Assembly (NCBI GenBank): GCA_022225965.2
Contig: JAKJXP020000021.1
Coordinates: 310,001-374,000, forward strand
Reading direction: 5' to 3'
Source: Diatrype stigma
Taxonomy: Eukaryota > Ascomycota > Sordariomycetes > Xylariales > Diatrypaceae
DNA: 64,000 nucleotides
In this document: one piece after another, positions 55,082-64,000 of the stretch
Layout of the letters: every line of letters begins with the position of its first letter
How positions within the stretch are numbered: the first letter of the stretch is position 1
Notes under the pieces: generated by a model
The model's input: only the letters and a program-made list of their open reading frames with translations
What the model was told of the DNA's origin: nothing
Databases searched by the model: none
Made by a program: the position numbers and the translations under genes

Positions 55082-55086
55082 CCGCG
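55082..55086. repeat. Right inversion breakpoint repeat CCGCG
   Basis: CCGCG on the plus strand, the inverted partner of CGCGG at 53614-53618. The join between the inverted segment and the N-terminal fragment falls here. Confidence 0.75.
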
Positions 55087-55142
55087 ACGAGTCCGGCCGT
55101 GCCTCCCCCTACGATTATGAAGTCATAAGACGTCGTAGCCAT
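55082..55142 (-). pseudogene. GMC oxidoreductase, N-terminal fragment (first 20 codons)
   Basis: The minus strand from the ATG at 55142 reads MATTSYDFIIVGGGTAGLVA and then breaks. This is the start of a GMC oxidoreductase with the Rossmann FAD-binding motif GGGTAG. It is exactly the part missing from the inverted segment beside it. Joining 55142-55082, the plus-strand segment 53619-55081 (without its intron) and the minus-strand 53618-53119 gives 1905 coding bases, a multiple of three, with no internal stop. The promoter side of this fragment (right of 55142) may still be active. Confidence 0.85.
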
Positions 55143-56329
55143 GTTCTGTGAGCTTTCAACTGGTTTACTCGGATTGACGGTTGTGATAACAAGGTGATGG
55201 GGGTTTGACTGTTCTTCACGTCACATTGTTCAATCGAAGAAAGTCAGTGAGATGATGTGAGCAGGTCTCTATGAGACCACCATGTGGAGGTTATGTTATT
55301 GACATTTGTGGCCGCAAACTAGAGAATCCCTCTGAACCCCCCTTTTATAATATGCAGTTTTGTGGCGTGGAAAACATATGTAGTTGCGGACGAAGGATGA
55401 GTTATATACTGATAGAAACCCCCTTGCTTATCGAATGTGGGTCTGTCCACGTAGGATGACTTTCAGCTGTTTTCTGCAGTATATATATATATCCCCAATC
55501 GTGTCTTCATGTAGAATGAGATGAATAGAAATATGTGGAATTGACAACACTAGATCGTATAGTCATGCTATGGTGTTCTATATGAGAAATCCTTGGTCGG
55601 CCAGATATTTGAATACCTGTTATATGCGCTGTACGCTGTCTATACTGATGTAAATACACCCCTTTTTCACTCATTGGCTGTATACTATCTATGCATTGTC
55701 CCGATCCAAAACCTTTCGCACACAAGTTGCGATGTGGTGACAGAACTCTTGTAAGTACATGATTCAAACCGGCTCATCCTGGCCCCTGAAGAGAGGAATG
55801 AAGCAAGCCTCCGGAAAACACCATAAAGGCAAGTAGGAAGCCCCCAATCCCGAAACTACCCTGAATATCATCTTTGGTATCAGTCCATGTAATAGCGATT
55901 ATTGAACAAACGAGGAAGCAGGCAGACCCACATAAGAAAAAATAAACGTATCTATACCTTCAACGAGCTCTATAACCCATCCCACTGAATCACCTTGCTG
56001 GGGGCCGCTTGGAGCTTTTCGCGTAGCTTTATTGGCATTCTTTCAAACAGGCATATATAGGTCGAATTATTCAATGTGATAAAATCTAGAACAATCAAAT
56101 TCTGGCAATCTACTTTTTGCGCAATTCAAAATAAAGAATGTGTGGTAACTGAATGAATCATACGATTCACACGAAATCGACCAGTGTGTCCCTATAGCCA
56201 GCCCGCTCCCCCTCCCCCGGAAACCAAAGGAAAACCTCTACATTCAAAGCGAGTGTTATAACGATAACTCCAGCTCCGTCCCACGCCCTAAAGAGGGTCG
56301 AACACCATAACCCGGGCGTTCATCTCCAC
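55143..56329. other. Intergenic, no gene seen
   Basis: About 1.2 kb. Would include the promoter of the original GMC gene on its left side. A short TA-dinucleotide run lies near 55480-55491. Confidence 0.5.
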
Positions 56330-56706
56330 TCAAAGACACCACTTCTCGCAGGCTTCACCATCCGGGATGCAGATGGACTTGCAATGATTGCCACACCAAG
56401 TGCAACTTGCATGCTGCGAGGCATGACAGCTTCCATCACCAATGGTGCAGCCTTCCCCAACATCCTTGCACTCGCGGCATCGCTTCTCCACCCCGAGCTG
56501 GCCATGTGGCTATGGATAAGTAGGATTAGAACTGTTTTCTGTAGCTGACCGTTAAGAAGGTGAACGCAACATACAACTTCGCGGATCATAGTGATTCCGT
56601 CTCTCTCCTGAATATCAACCCCCATCGGCAAGGAGGCGGCATGAGCAGCTACGCCGGAAATGGCGGCGAAGGTCGCGACTGCAGTGGCTAGAATACTGGT
56701 CTTCAT
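56330..56706 (-). CDS. Small secreted cysteine-rich protein with a Kex2-like site
   Basis: Two exons, 56706-56575 and 56509-56330, for 103 residues. The 65-bp intron starts gtatgt and ends catag. The precursor has a signal peptide (MKTSILATAVATFAAISGVAA, cut near AHA/ASLP), a short propeptide, a dibasic LGVEKR site for a Kex2-type protease, and a mature part of about 49 residues with ten cysteines in the spacing C-x2-C-x6-C-x6-C-x7-C-x2-C-x3-C-x3-C-x6-C-x3-C. Ignoring the intron would destroy the cysteine pattern, which supports the splice. Ten cysteines suggest five disulfides. I do not recognise the family. Candidate roles for such proteins in fungi are effectors, antimicrobial peptides or signalling peptides; nothing here decides among them, and I have no evidence of toxicity. 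Confidence 0.78.
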
Positions 56707-58101
56707 TGTGGATTGTGTGATGTTATGAGATTGGGTTGAGTCTGTAGAACCAAGTGAAAAGATGCGGAACTGCGTGGTAGGTATGGATGGATGGATATGA
56801 TGGCGAGAAAATCACCCTGGATATCGGGGAAAGTAGAGAAATTTATAGATGATCAGTTCCTCGCTACCTCTGCAAGTGTCCCAGTTGTGAGTACATCGGA
56901 AGTGAGATAAGCTTGTGAGTATTGACACAGCCTGAGCTATGCAACGACTCCAAGTCAATACGGCTCCTGGCCTGTTTGGCAAACATTTCTATGATGTGGA
57001 GTCAGCCGAGTGTGAAGTGTTCACGACGGCCGACCTATTTTAGGTATCACGTTTCAGCTACAACTCTGGCCAATGGTTTATTACATAGTGTGTGTTCCTT
57101 TTACTGGGGACGCCCAATTGCAACACCCTATATATCTGCAAGTAAGCTGACAACATTTCCTCCAATATTTTGAGTAACTGTATCACCTACACAATTTGTT
57201 GCAATTCGTTGTAATGATGACAACAGGTAATGCTCAGGCTAAGGCAAACAGTCAACGGGAGTTGCCTTTTAGGATTCGATGGGAGGAACAAATTGAGAGT
57301 AGGATCTACGTTATGTGATGATTGTTTTACTTCATTGGTTAGGGGTCAGGAGATCCTTGCATAATATCTCTTACATAATATCGTATGGGTACTGTAACCG
57401 ATACATCCTTGCAGGCATGACAACTATAGCCTCATTGGATTTCAACTACTCCATGGCTGCAGGTTGTATTGGAGTGCGGTGCTGCCCAACATAGTCGACA
57501 GGTAAGAACAGCGGCAACCGCGGAAGTTGGATTCAAGGAAATGCGTACTCATACGTACCAATAATTATTATATACGAGTATGGCATCGATCCCACTCAAC
57601 AATCCCAGCGCAGCTAAGCCAGTATGCTCCTTAGGACCATATAACATTATAAGCTGATTTGCTCTATACGTTCAAAGCATATACCCCCTTGTCACATATA
57701 ATTGGCTCTGTCTTCGGACCAAGTAGCATCGCTGATCGATCTGGCATACACGACTGTGCTCAGAAGATGAAAGATTTCGAGGCTAGATAAAGTTCCAGGG
57801 CATGAAGACCACGTGTGCATTCAGTAATTCAATGGGTAGTAAGTTGTTTAGGTCGGCTCCTTCATGCTGAGAAGTCTTGTCCCTGGTAATGAGTAAGTGG
57901 AGTATAGCTTCGATATGGTAGCTCTCTACACCAAGTTCCAACAATAAAAAACGGTATGATGTGCTTATGGAAAGTCTGTCTATGGGTATAGTGATGGCAT
58001 GCTGACCGGCTTGGTCTGATTGAGTACTCATGAATACTCTGTCTAATTTCTATGTAATACGACCCCCCGCCTCTTTGTCCCTTTGGATGTAGTCCATCCT
58101 A
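56707..58101. other. Intergenic, no gene seen
   Basis: About 1.4 kb. An ATG-initiated 82-codon ORF at 57783-58031 (minus) has no recognisable features and is not annotated. Confidence 0.5.
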
Positions 58102-59281
58102 CTAAGCTGCTCGGCCGCTAGCTTGGAACTGCTGGCTGAACGGAATATCAATATAACCTACGGGGCTCTTCGGGATATAGAAGGTCGTTCTATCGTACTT
58201 GTCCAGCGGGACCCCAGATTGGATGCGAAAGACGAGGTCGGGATTCGACACAAAGTATCGCCCAAATACAATGGCCACGTCGTAATCCTTATAGGTCTCA
58301 TCGACCGCAGTCTTGGCCGACTCAGCCGTGAATCCTCCCGCAATCAGCACGGGGCTCACATTGGCCCACAACTCGACCATCCAGCGCACCGTACGTTCCC
58401 CACCGCACCCTGCGTCGACGTTACCACTGATCCGCGCCTCCACCAAATGCAGGTATGCTAGCCCCAGGACTTTGAGCTGCTCCGTTAGGTAGCGAAACGT
58501 TGGGTCTGGGTCCTCCATCAGCATTTCCTGGAAGTCGCTATAGGGGCTCAGACGGATGCCCGTCTTGTCAGCGCCGATGGCGCCGATGATGGCCTTTGTG
58601 ACCTCGATGTGGAGGCGTGACCGGTTTTCGATGCTGCCGCCCCAGCGGTCGGTTCGCTTATTGCACGTGTCCTGCAGGAACTGGTCGAGGAGGTAGCCAT
58701 TCGCGCCGTGGATCTCGACACCGTCGAATCCGGCGGCAATGGCGTTCTTGGCTGCGGTTACGAAGTCCTCGATGACATCTTGGATATCCTGCTCCGACAT
58801 CTCCGCGGGAGTTTCCCCATCGGGACTCAAGGGTACCGCGCTGCTAGAGAGAAGGCGGCCGCCATACTTCGCCAGATGCTCGACACTGCCAGCGCGGCCC
58901 TGGTGCCAAACTTGGCAATAGATCTTGCAACCCTTGGCGTGGACCGCGTCGGTCACGCGGCGCCAGCCCGCAACCTGGGCTTCGGACCAGATGCCGGGGA
59001 CATTGCTCGAGCCTGCTCCTCGGGCGGAGATCAGAGTTGCTTCGGTAATGAGGAGCGTTCCGGGAACACATGCGCGTTGTTCGTAGTGTTCTATGGCCAA
59101 ATTAGTACACAATTCCCTCAATCACAGAATCACTGCGTAGGCCAGACTGTGGGGACCTGCCTTGCACCATGGCTGTGGGTATATGGTCGTCGTCACAACG
59201 GAACCGCGTCAACGGCGCCATAACCAAGCGGTGGCCTAGGGTAGTTGATCCTATGGCCAACGGCGTGAAGAGTTTCGTCAT
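58102..59281 (-). CDS. Old yellow enzyme family NADPH:flavin oxidoreductase
   Basis: Two exons, 59281-59161 and 59090-58102, for 369 residues. The N-terminus is MTKLFTPLAIGSTTLGHRLVMAPLTRFR with DDDHIPT, followed by EHYEQRACVPGTLLITEATLIS, then KIYCQVWHQGRAG, GFDGVEIHGANGYLLDQFLQD, NKRTDRWGGSIENR and PVLIAGGFT, all hallmarks of FMN-binding old yellow enzymes. These reduce activated C=C bonds using NADPH. Members are used in detoxification and in secondary metabolism, but there is no biosynthetic cluster here. The best intron (59160-59091) begins with GC, not GT: caag/gcaggt, with a tactaat branch site and a catag end. It gives MVQEHYEQR, which aligns without a gap to the family. The only GT alternative in phase would be a 43-base intron. 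The protein ends with SGRAA. Confidence 0.88.
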
Positions 59282-61327
59282 GGTTGTGTGTGATAACGGC
59301 GTTGAGGGTCGCGACTGATCAAGATGCACCGGATGATATTCTGCGTGTTTGTTCACGATCTTCAGACGCCTCTGCTTAGAGTTGCTTATATACAAAAAGA
59401 AGCTACGGGTTGATGTTCTACCGCTACGGCGTTCCGGTGGAGTCACCTTACTAACTGTCGCAGAGTCTCTCCTCGGGCTTATTAATCAGACGCATATTTG
59501 CTATGGGCCTATGGCGACGTCACGAAACCCCGTATGTGGATTCTCACGGAAATAACTAGATCATCTAGATAATGCGTACTTTAGCTGACTCAAGGCGGGG
59601 CCAGCTATGGGAGAACCCGCCGGATCGGCCGGGCTGGATTCTCACTTACTGCCGCCGGCTCCACTGTTACTGTGGAGACCAGAGGTCCGTTATTTGGCCC
59701 CTGAATAGCCGGACTACCGATGGATGCAAGACTCCGAACCCCGAGAGCAGTGGGGTGGTTCCTGCATTGTCATGTTAACTCGGGGCCCGGAAACTGGTAT
59801 CAGACAGCAGAAACTGATTCGTTTCACTCCGTCGAGACACGGCCCATAAGTCAGTCCCGGATATCGGGAATTGTGGAAAGGTCGGAGTTGTACTTCCGGG
59901 GTTCCTAGACTGATTGCTATCCGTTATAATTCCCGTGGGTTGTCGAAGCCACCGTGAAAAGATCAGAATCGTCTCGGATATAGTAAATGTCGTGATGGGC
60001 AGTGCAACTGCCAGTTCTAGGTGTCGCTGTTAACTACCTATCTCTAGGTGCTTTACAGAATCCCCGGAATTTGTATGGACCGTCAAACTTAACCGAACAG
60101 ACCATCCACGATTAGTTTGGCCTTGCTATTCAAAACTGACAAGATTACAGTCACGATGAAAGACAAGACATCGGCTAGGCGGGCCAACGTCATCTGAAAA
60201 TGATACCCCGGCCAAAGAGAGGACTCCAGGTAGAAAACCCCAGAAAGTACCCAGCTCTTCAAGCAACATGGTTGCACTCGAAGTCCCTAAAGTGATCATA
60301 TCAATATGGGCATCATCGGCTGGCAACAGGGCATGCTGACGACAAAACGCAAATTAATCTCTGCCATAGCCCTGTCATGGTGTGCCTTTGTGTCCGATGC
60401 TCGATTATCGTATCTACCATAACGGCCGCGCTGACACTGCCTAGTAGTAGAGCTCAACATGAGCGACGTTGACTCTTCCTTACCTACTTTGATGGCCTTC
60501 CAACCTCTCCGCGGGCAGTCTTTGGATATTTCGGTGTACAGAAGTTGTTTTTGGCCTGCGGATCTAAGCCAACGCCGGAGCAGCTGCCCCCCCTCAAAAA
60601 TAGGGGGTGGGGCGTTCGTTCTGGTCAACGCCGATTGCTAATGTTGGAGGCGGCATCAATTGCTTTGGTGATAGTTGTTGACAGTGCGACATGATGGTGT
60701 TACAAAACCGGGGCTATTAGTAATTTTACCGTTCAATTCTGCTCCCGACATTCAATCCAAGACACTGTCATAGCTAACTATTTCTAAGCAACGATGACAC
60801 CACCGTCCAAGCTGATTATCGACCCCCTGGATGCCTGCAGTGTAACATGGGAGACCGATACTATCCGACACGACACCTTAGGTAAATCATGAATGCTACC
60901 CACCATCGCGACCCCTCATCGATGAGGTCTTATCAGGCTACCCTTGCCCTACCACCTCCGCTCCCCTCGTCTTATCATTTCGTCATGATGATAAATATAC
61001 GAGGTTGGGAGACTTAATAGGGGTTTCGGATGCACTACCGATATAGTGAGCCCACGCGCTCTTATCATGACAGCTCGGCAATAGTCCGATGCCGGCCCGA
61101 ACCCTGACGACTTGGTATGCGCGGATGCCCACGTGGGGTAGGATAGTACCGGGACTTGTGGTACGCAGACTGGAGCCATGATAAATAAGCAATACAAATG
61201 TTGTTGGGCACCTGGATTTGGATCCATTGCTTCATTGACTGGAGGTAGCCTCTAGTTGCTTATATCGTTCCCACAGCAATCTCTAGTGCATTGTTTGGTT
61301 ACCCCCGCCCCCTTCCCGTTACTGATC
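59282..61327. other. Divergent intergenic region
   Basis: About 2 kb between the divergent OYE and hydrolase genes. No supportable gene. A short exon-like stretch at 60793-60881, ending before gtaaat, has an ATG but no identifiable continuation. Confidence 0.5.
60971..61184. promoter_or_regulatory. Cluster of GATA-factor sites upstream of the PuuE-like gene
   Basis: Four TGATAA-type cores lie 140-360 bp before the start at 61328: cttatca at 60971 and 61061, and tgataa at 60989 and 61179. This spacing and number are typical of nitrogen-controlled promoters bound by AreA/NIT2. Binding is inferred. Confidence 0.5.
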
Positions 61328-62402
61328 ATGCCCGAGGTTTACGCCGCTCATCCGGACTACGGTTTCGATCGCGACTTCAAGGGTTATGGCGAGAAGGGTC
61401 TACAGGGCCTGAAATGGCCCAACGATGCCAAGATCGCCGTATCTTTTGTGATCAACTACGAGGAGGTGTGTTCTCATAGTCTTAGGCATTCCCAAGCCTA
61501 CTATGCCCACTGCATATTAAAACTCACGCGGAGGGAACTAGGGCGGCGAGCGCTCCGTCCAGAACGGCGACGGCGTGGCCGAGACCAACCTCCGCGAGTA
61601 CCCCGGCGAGGCCCGCATCAACGAGCGCAACTACAACGGCGAGTCGGAGTACGAGTACGGCTCGCGCGTGGGGTTCTGGCGACTGTTCCGGCTCTTCAAC
61701 CAGCACCGGATGAAGTTCACCCTGTACGCCGTGGCGCAGGCGGTCGAGCAGCAGCCCGAGGTGGCGGCGCGCTGCGTCGAGGAGGGCCACGACGTCGCCT
61801 CGCACGCGTACCGCTGGGTCGACCACCACGACTGGCCGGTCGACAAGGAGAAGGCGTACATCCGGAAGGGCATCGAGACGCTGAAGCGGCTGACGGGCTA
61901 CGCGCCGCGGGGTTGGTACTACGGGCGGCCGTCGCCGCACAGCCGCAGCCTGGTGCCGCAGGTGTACGAGGAGATGGGCGAGGAGCTGGTCTGGGCCAGC
62001 GACACGTACGCCGACGACGTGCCCTACTGGATCGACCTGCCCATGGAGCGCCACAAGGCAGCGGCGGAGCCCCGGAAGGGCTGTCTGATGGTGCCCTACA
62101 GCTACGACTGCAACGACTTCAAGTTCCACACCGCCGGCTCGGGCTTCCGCGACCCCGGCGGCTTCTTCACCCACCTGAAGAACGCCTTCGACGTCCTGTA
62201 CGCCGAGGGCGAGGCGGGCCAGCCCAAGACGATGACGATCGGGCTGCACTGCCGCATCGTCGGACGCCCGGGACGCTTCAAGGCCCTGCAGGACTTTGTG
62301 GAGTATATTGCGCAGAAGGACGGGGTGTGGGTAGCTACTAGGACGGAGATTGCCGAGTCGTTCCGCAAGCAGTTCCCCTATAAACAAGGGCAATTGGCGT
62401 GA
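61328..62402 (+). CDS. PuuE-type allantoinase-like polysaccharide-deacetylase-fold hydrolase
   Basis: Two exons, 61328-61465 and 61542-62402, for 332 residues; intron gtgtgt to actag. The spliced sequence includes KWPNDAKIAVSFVINYEEGGERSVQNGDG, then YEYGSRVGFWRLFRLF, FTLYAVAQAVEQQPEV, EGHDVASHAYRWVDH, GWYYGRPSPHSRSLV, WASDTYADDVPYW, MVPYSYDCNDFKF and TIGLHCRIVGRPGRF. This is the NodB/polysaccharide-deacetylase fold. The motifs NYEEGGERSV, SH.YRW, SDTY.DD.PYW and GLHCR..GRP closely resemble bacterial PuuE, a cofactor-independent allantoinase. It lacks a signal peptide, so it is cytosolic and not a chitin deacetylase. The reaction (allantoin to allantoate) is inferred from the family. It lies 694 bp upstream of an NCS1 permease on the same strand, which supports a ureide role. 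A cyclic-imide hydrolase on another substrate is the main alternative. Confidence 0.82.
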
Positions 62403-63095
62403 TGGAAAGCATGTGATAACTACTAGTCTGAAAATTTAACTCAGTCAATGCATGAAAGGAGAGAAATATCAGTCAATGCTCCATTGAGAACCCCTTTACT
62501 CGCAATATCGCAAGCCCTAGCAAAGTCCCCGAGCTTCGTTGTTGACGAATGACCGATCTCTAACATGCACAGATAGATGTAAACATGCGAACACGCCTAT
62601 CTAGACAGTAACGTTATCAACGAGTTGAGCCGTGATCGGGAGACGGTAGTCTGAATCCAGAAGCCATTGGCTTGCCGTGTAGATAAGCAGCAGTAGATCA
62701 TGACCCTAGTAGTAGACAATTGCTACCTCGTCGGTAGACGGGGGCGGCATCGATGACCCACAACGGTAAAGTCCTTATCTCTCGGGGCAAAGAATGGGTT
62801 CTTGGCCCGTCCCCGACGGGTTGGAGACGTGTCGGGGAAAGCAAGTCGCTGATAACGTAGTTCCAGGTACCCGGGCCATGGGCTATGCGCGTTGGTCATA
62901 TATGATATCGCATCTAATGTGAAACTTCACCAGCTCGCCTCTGCATTGTCCTTTTGAACAGCCTGGTCATTTCCTCATTCACGATCCTGCCATCGCAGCT
63001 GGGATATCGCTAGGGCGTAGACGGTGTCTCCCGCCTTGCTGGACGTCGACTCAAAGCCGACTGCTACGAGGGCCTATCCTTCGTTGACCGTTAAC
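62403..63095. other. Intergenic, promoter of the NCS1 permease
   Basis: About 690 bp. It holds several GATA-type sites, listed separately. No ORF is supportable. Confidence 0.5.
62681..62855. promoter_or_regulatory. GATA-factor sites upstream of the NCS1 permease
   Basis: agataag at 62681, cttatct at 62774 (the same site inverted) and tgataa at 62850 lie 240-415 bp before the start at 63096. They match the AreA/NIT2 core (HGATAR) and parallel the cluster upstream of the PuuE-like gene. Confidence 0.45.
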
Positions 63096-64000
63096 ATGGT
63101 TCGCCTTCCAACCAAAACCGAGATTGTCGCCCCTTTTCAGTCCAAGGAGGCCTTTGTGGACTTTTTCAAAGCTCCACAGACTGTTGGCGGCCGTTCCCAG
63201 GTTGGAAATACGCGATGGTCTAATAAAGATCTGGAGCCGACGCCCCCTGAGCATCGGACATGGACTTGGTATGTCTTGTCCCATGATTGGGCAATGTGAT
63301 ACCCATGGCTTAATGGTATATCAGGTATAACATGCCAATGTACTGGTTCGCGAACCAATTTAGTCTAACGGGGTGGAACACGGCGTCCTCGCTCATCGCG
63401 GTTGGCCTGGTAAGAACTAAGGAGAGCCCAGTGGCCTAACTCGCAGCGCGTATGCTTACGTTCGTGATTGACAGACATGGCAGCAGTCGATTGCGTCCTG
63501 CATCCTCGGATCCCTTCTTGCGGCCATCGTCGTGGTTCTTATGGCCAGACCTGGTGCACTGTACCACGTTGGCTAGTGAGTAGTATGTCATAACCCAATG
63601 CCTGCCTGCCTGATTAATGGTTATATGTAGTCCCGTCCTTTGTCGAACAAGCATGGGAATGTACGGCTCGTACTTCTTCGTCTTCATCCGCGCGATGATT
63701 TGCATCATTTGGTATGGGTAAGACACCCAATTCACAAGAAAACCGCACTGGAAGATCGCATATCTCACTCATGGTTCTAGAATACAGACGTACTATGGCG
63801 GATCGATTTTGTCGGTAATGTTCCGGTGCATCTTCGGCAGCGGCTGGGAAGACTTTCGGAACACACTAGGGGCAGATTCCGCCATCTCATCCAAGGTTCT
63901 TCTGGCATTCTTCATTGTCTGGATCCTAGAGTTTCCGTTTGTGAGTAACCCTAGGTAGATGACATGGCCTGTGGTAGAGTTTGATGATATGCTCACAAGG
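63096..64000 (+). CDS. NCS1 family nucleobase/allantoin permease, 5' part
   Basis: Five exons are visible before the window ends: 63096-63268, 63325-63409, 63475-63575, 63631-63717 and 63781-63940, adding up to exactly 202 codons. A sixth exon probably starts at 64000 or beyond. The protein begins MVRLPTKTEIVAPFQSKEAF. The NCS1 signature follows: WSNKDLEPTPPEHRTWTW / YNMPMYWFANQFSLTGWNT (first transmembrane segment), SLIAVGL / TWQQSIASCILGSLLAAIVVVLMARPGALYHVGYPVL, then RTSMGMYGSYFFVFIRAMICIIWYG and a segment with TYYGGSILSVMFRCIFGSGW. The full family has 12 membrane segments and about 540-600 residues, so roughly one third is seen. Fungal members carry uracil, allantoin, cytosine or purines with protons. 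The PuuE-like neighbour makes allantoin the favoured substrate. The gene runs off the window. Confidence 0.88.

Larger units (their letters stand above)
53614..55086 (+). pseudogene. GMC oxidoreductase, inverted middle segment
   Basis: The plus strand encodes the middle of the same GMC enzyme, opposite to the two flanking fragments. It starts abruptly with RLSEDPSQRILVLEAGVDH and DADWSFHTEPQ. An intron follows (53768-53886, gtaaat to ggag), then GLEGRTVALSQGKAIGGSSAINAHVF (a PROSITE-type GMC signature), NEGWGWDVMQKYF, RANLCVLQNAAVERILFD, EVLLAAGVLQSPKILELSGIGD (second GMC signature) and VGENLHDHL, ending at EPSGAYLTA. The expected FAD-binding N-terminus (GGGTAGL) and the catalytic C-terminus are missing here and lie on the other strand on each side. 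The 5' side of this segment has no start codon, so it is unlikely to be expressed as a protein. The coding sequence has no internal stop, so the rearrangement is probably young. Confidence 0.88.

Noticed and set aside
53614..55086. The inversion as a programmed, phage-type invertible switch
   Set aside because: There is no recombinase gene in the window and the flanking repeat is only 5 bp, too short for a known site-specific system; end joining or an assembly error is simpler.
57783..58031. An 82-codon ORF on the minus strand next to the old yellow enzyme
   Set aside because: No recognisable motif, no introns or neighbours that support it.
60793..60881. An ATG followed by an open stretch ending in a gtaaat donor-like site, possibly a first exon
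   Set aside because: I found no plausible downstream exon.

Overview
The window is nuclear DNA of a filamentous ascomycete, most likely a Sordariomycete. The genes carry short (about 50-120 bp) GT-AG introns with CTAAC/CTAAT-like branch sites. The gene families are typical of Pezizomycotina: a DIM-2 type DNA methyltransferase, a fungal rhodopsin-domain membrane protein, fungal GH51/GH67/GH93/GH105 enzymes, and GRC3 and RPA34 with fungal architecture. I cannot name the species. I see no convincing tRNA, rRNA, transposon, CRISPR or viral element.

Layout from left to right: a four-exon membrane protein of unknown function (173-2727, -); a GH93-like exo-arabinanase (4989-6473, +); a BTB protein (6743-7617, -); a divergent, probably mitochondrial pair, RMD1/DUF155 (8605-9918, -) and a large helical protein (10650-13370, +); a DIM-2 type cytosine methyltransferase (14747-18595, +); an eight-exon GH51 arabinofuranosidase (20644-23316, +); a rhodopsin-domain membrane protein (24795-26142, -); a GH105 unsaturated rhamnogalacturonyl hydrolase (29351-30736, +); an F-box-like gene with an in-frame TGA (31926-33611, +); and a gene-poor stretch of about 7 kb (33.6-40.6 kb). 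Then come a GH67 alpha-glucuronidase (40606-43149, +); an ankyrin protein of an uncharacterised family (43467-46106, -); the divergent pair GRC3 (46874-49512, -) and RPA34 (50561-52491, +); a GMC oxidoreductase broken by an internal inversion (53119-55142); a tiny cysteine-rich secreted protein (56330-56706, -); an old yellow enzyme with a probable GC-AG intron (58102-59281, -); a PuuE-type allantoinase-like hydrolase (61328-62402, +); and the 5' part of an NCS1 permease (63096 to the window end, +).

Four of the genes encode enzymes for plant cell-wall polysaccharides: arabinan and rhamnogalacturonan I (GH93, GH51, GH105) and glucuronoxylan (GH67). GRC3 and RPA34 both serve ribosome production and share one intergenic promoter region. 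The hydrolase and permease at the right end, both preceded by several GATA-type sites, look like a small nitrogen-scavenging unit for allantoin or a related ureide.

The most striking observation is the GMC oxidoreductase. Its first 20 codons and its C-terminal third lie on the minus strand. The 1.46 kb between them is inverted, and both breakpoints fall in the same 5-bp inverted repeat (CGCGG/CCGCG). Flipping the segment back on paper gives a continuous 635-codon frame (including the stop) with one intron, so the inversion looks very recent, is polymorphic, or is an assembly error. The same gene also lacks about 26-30 codons next to the C-terminal active site.
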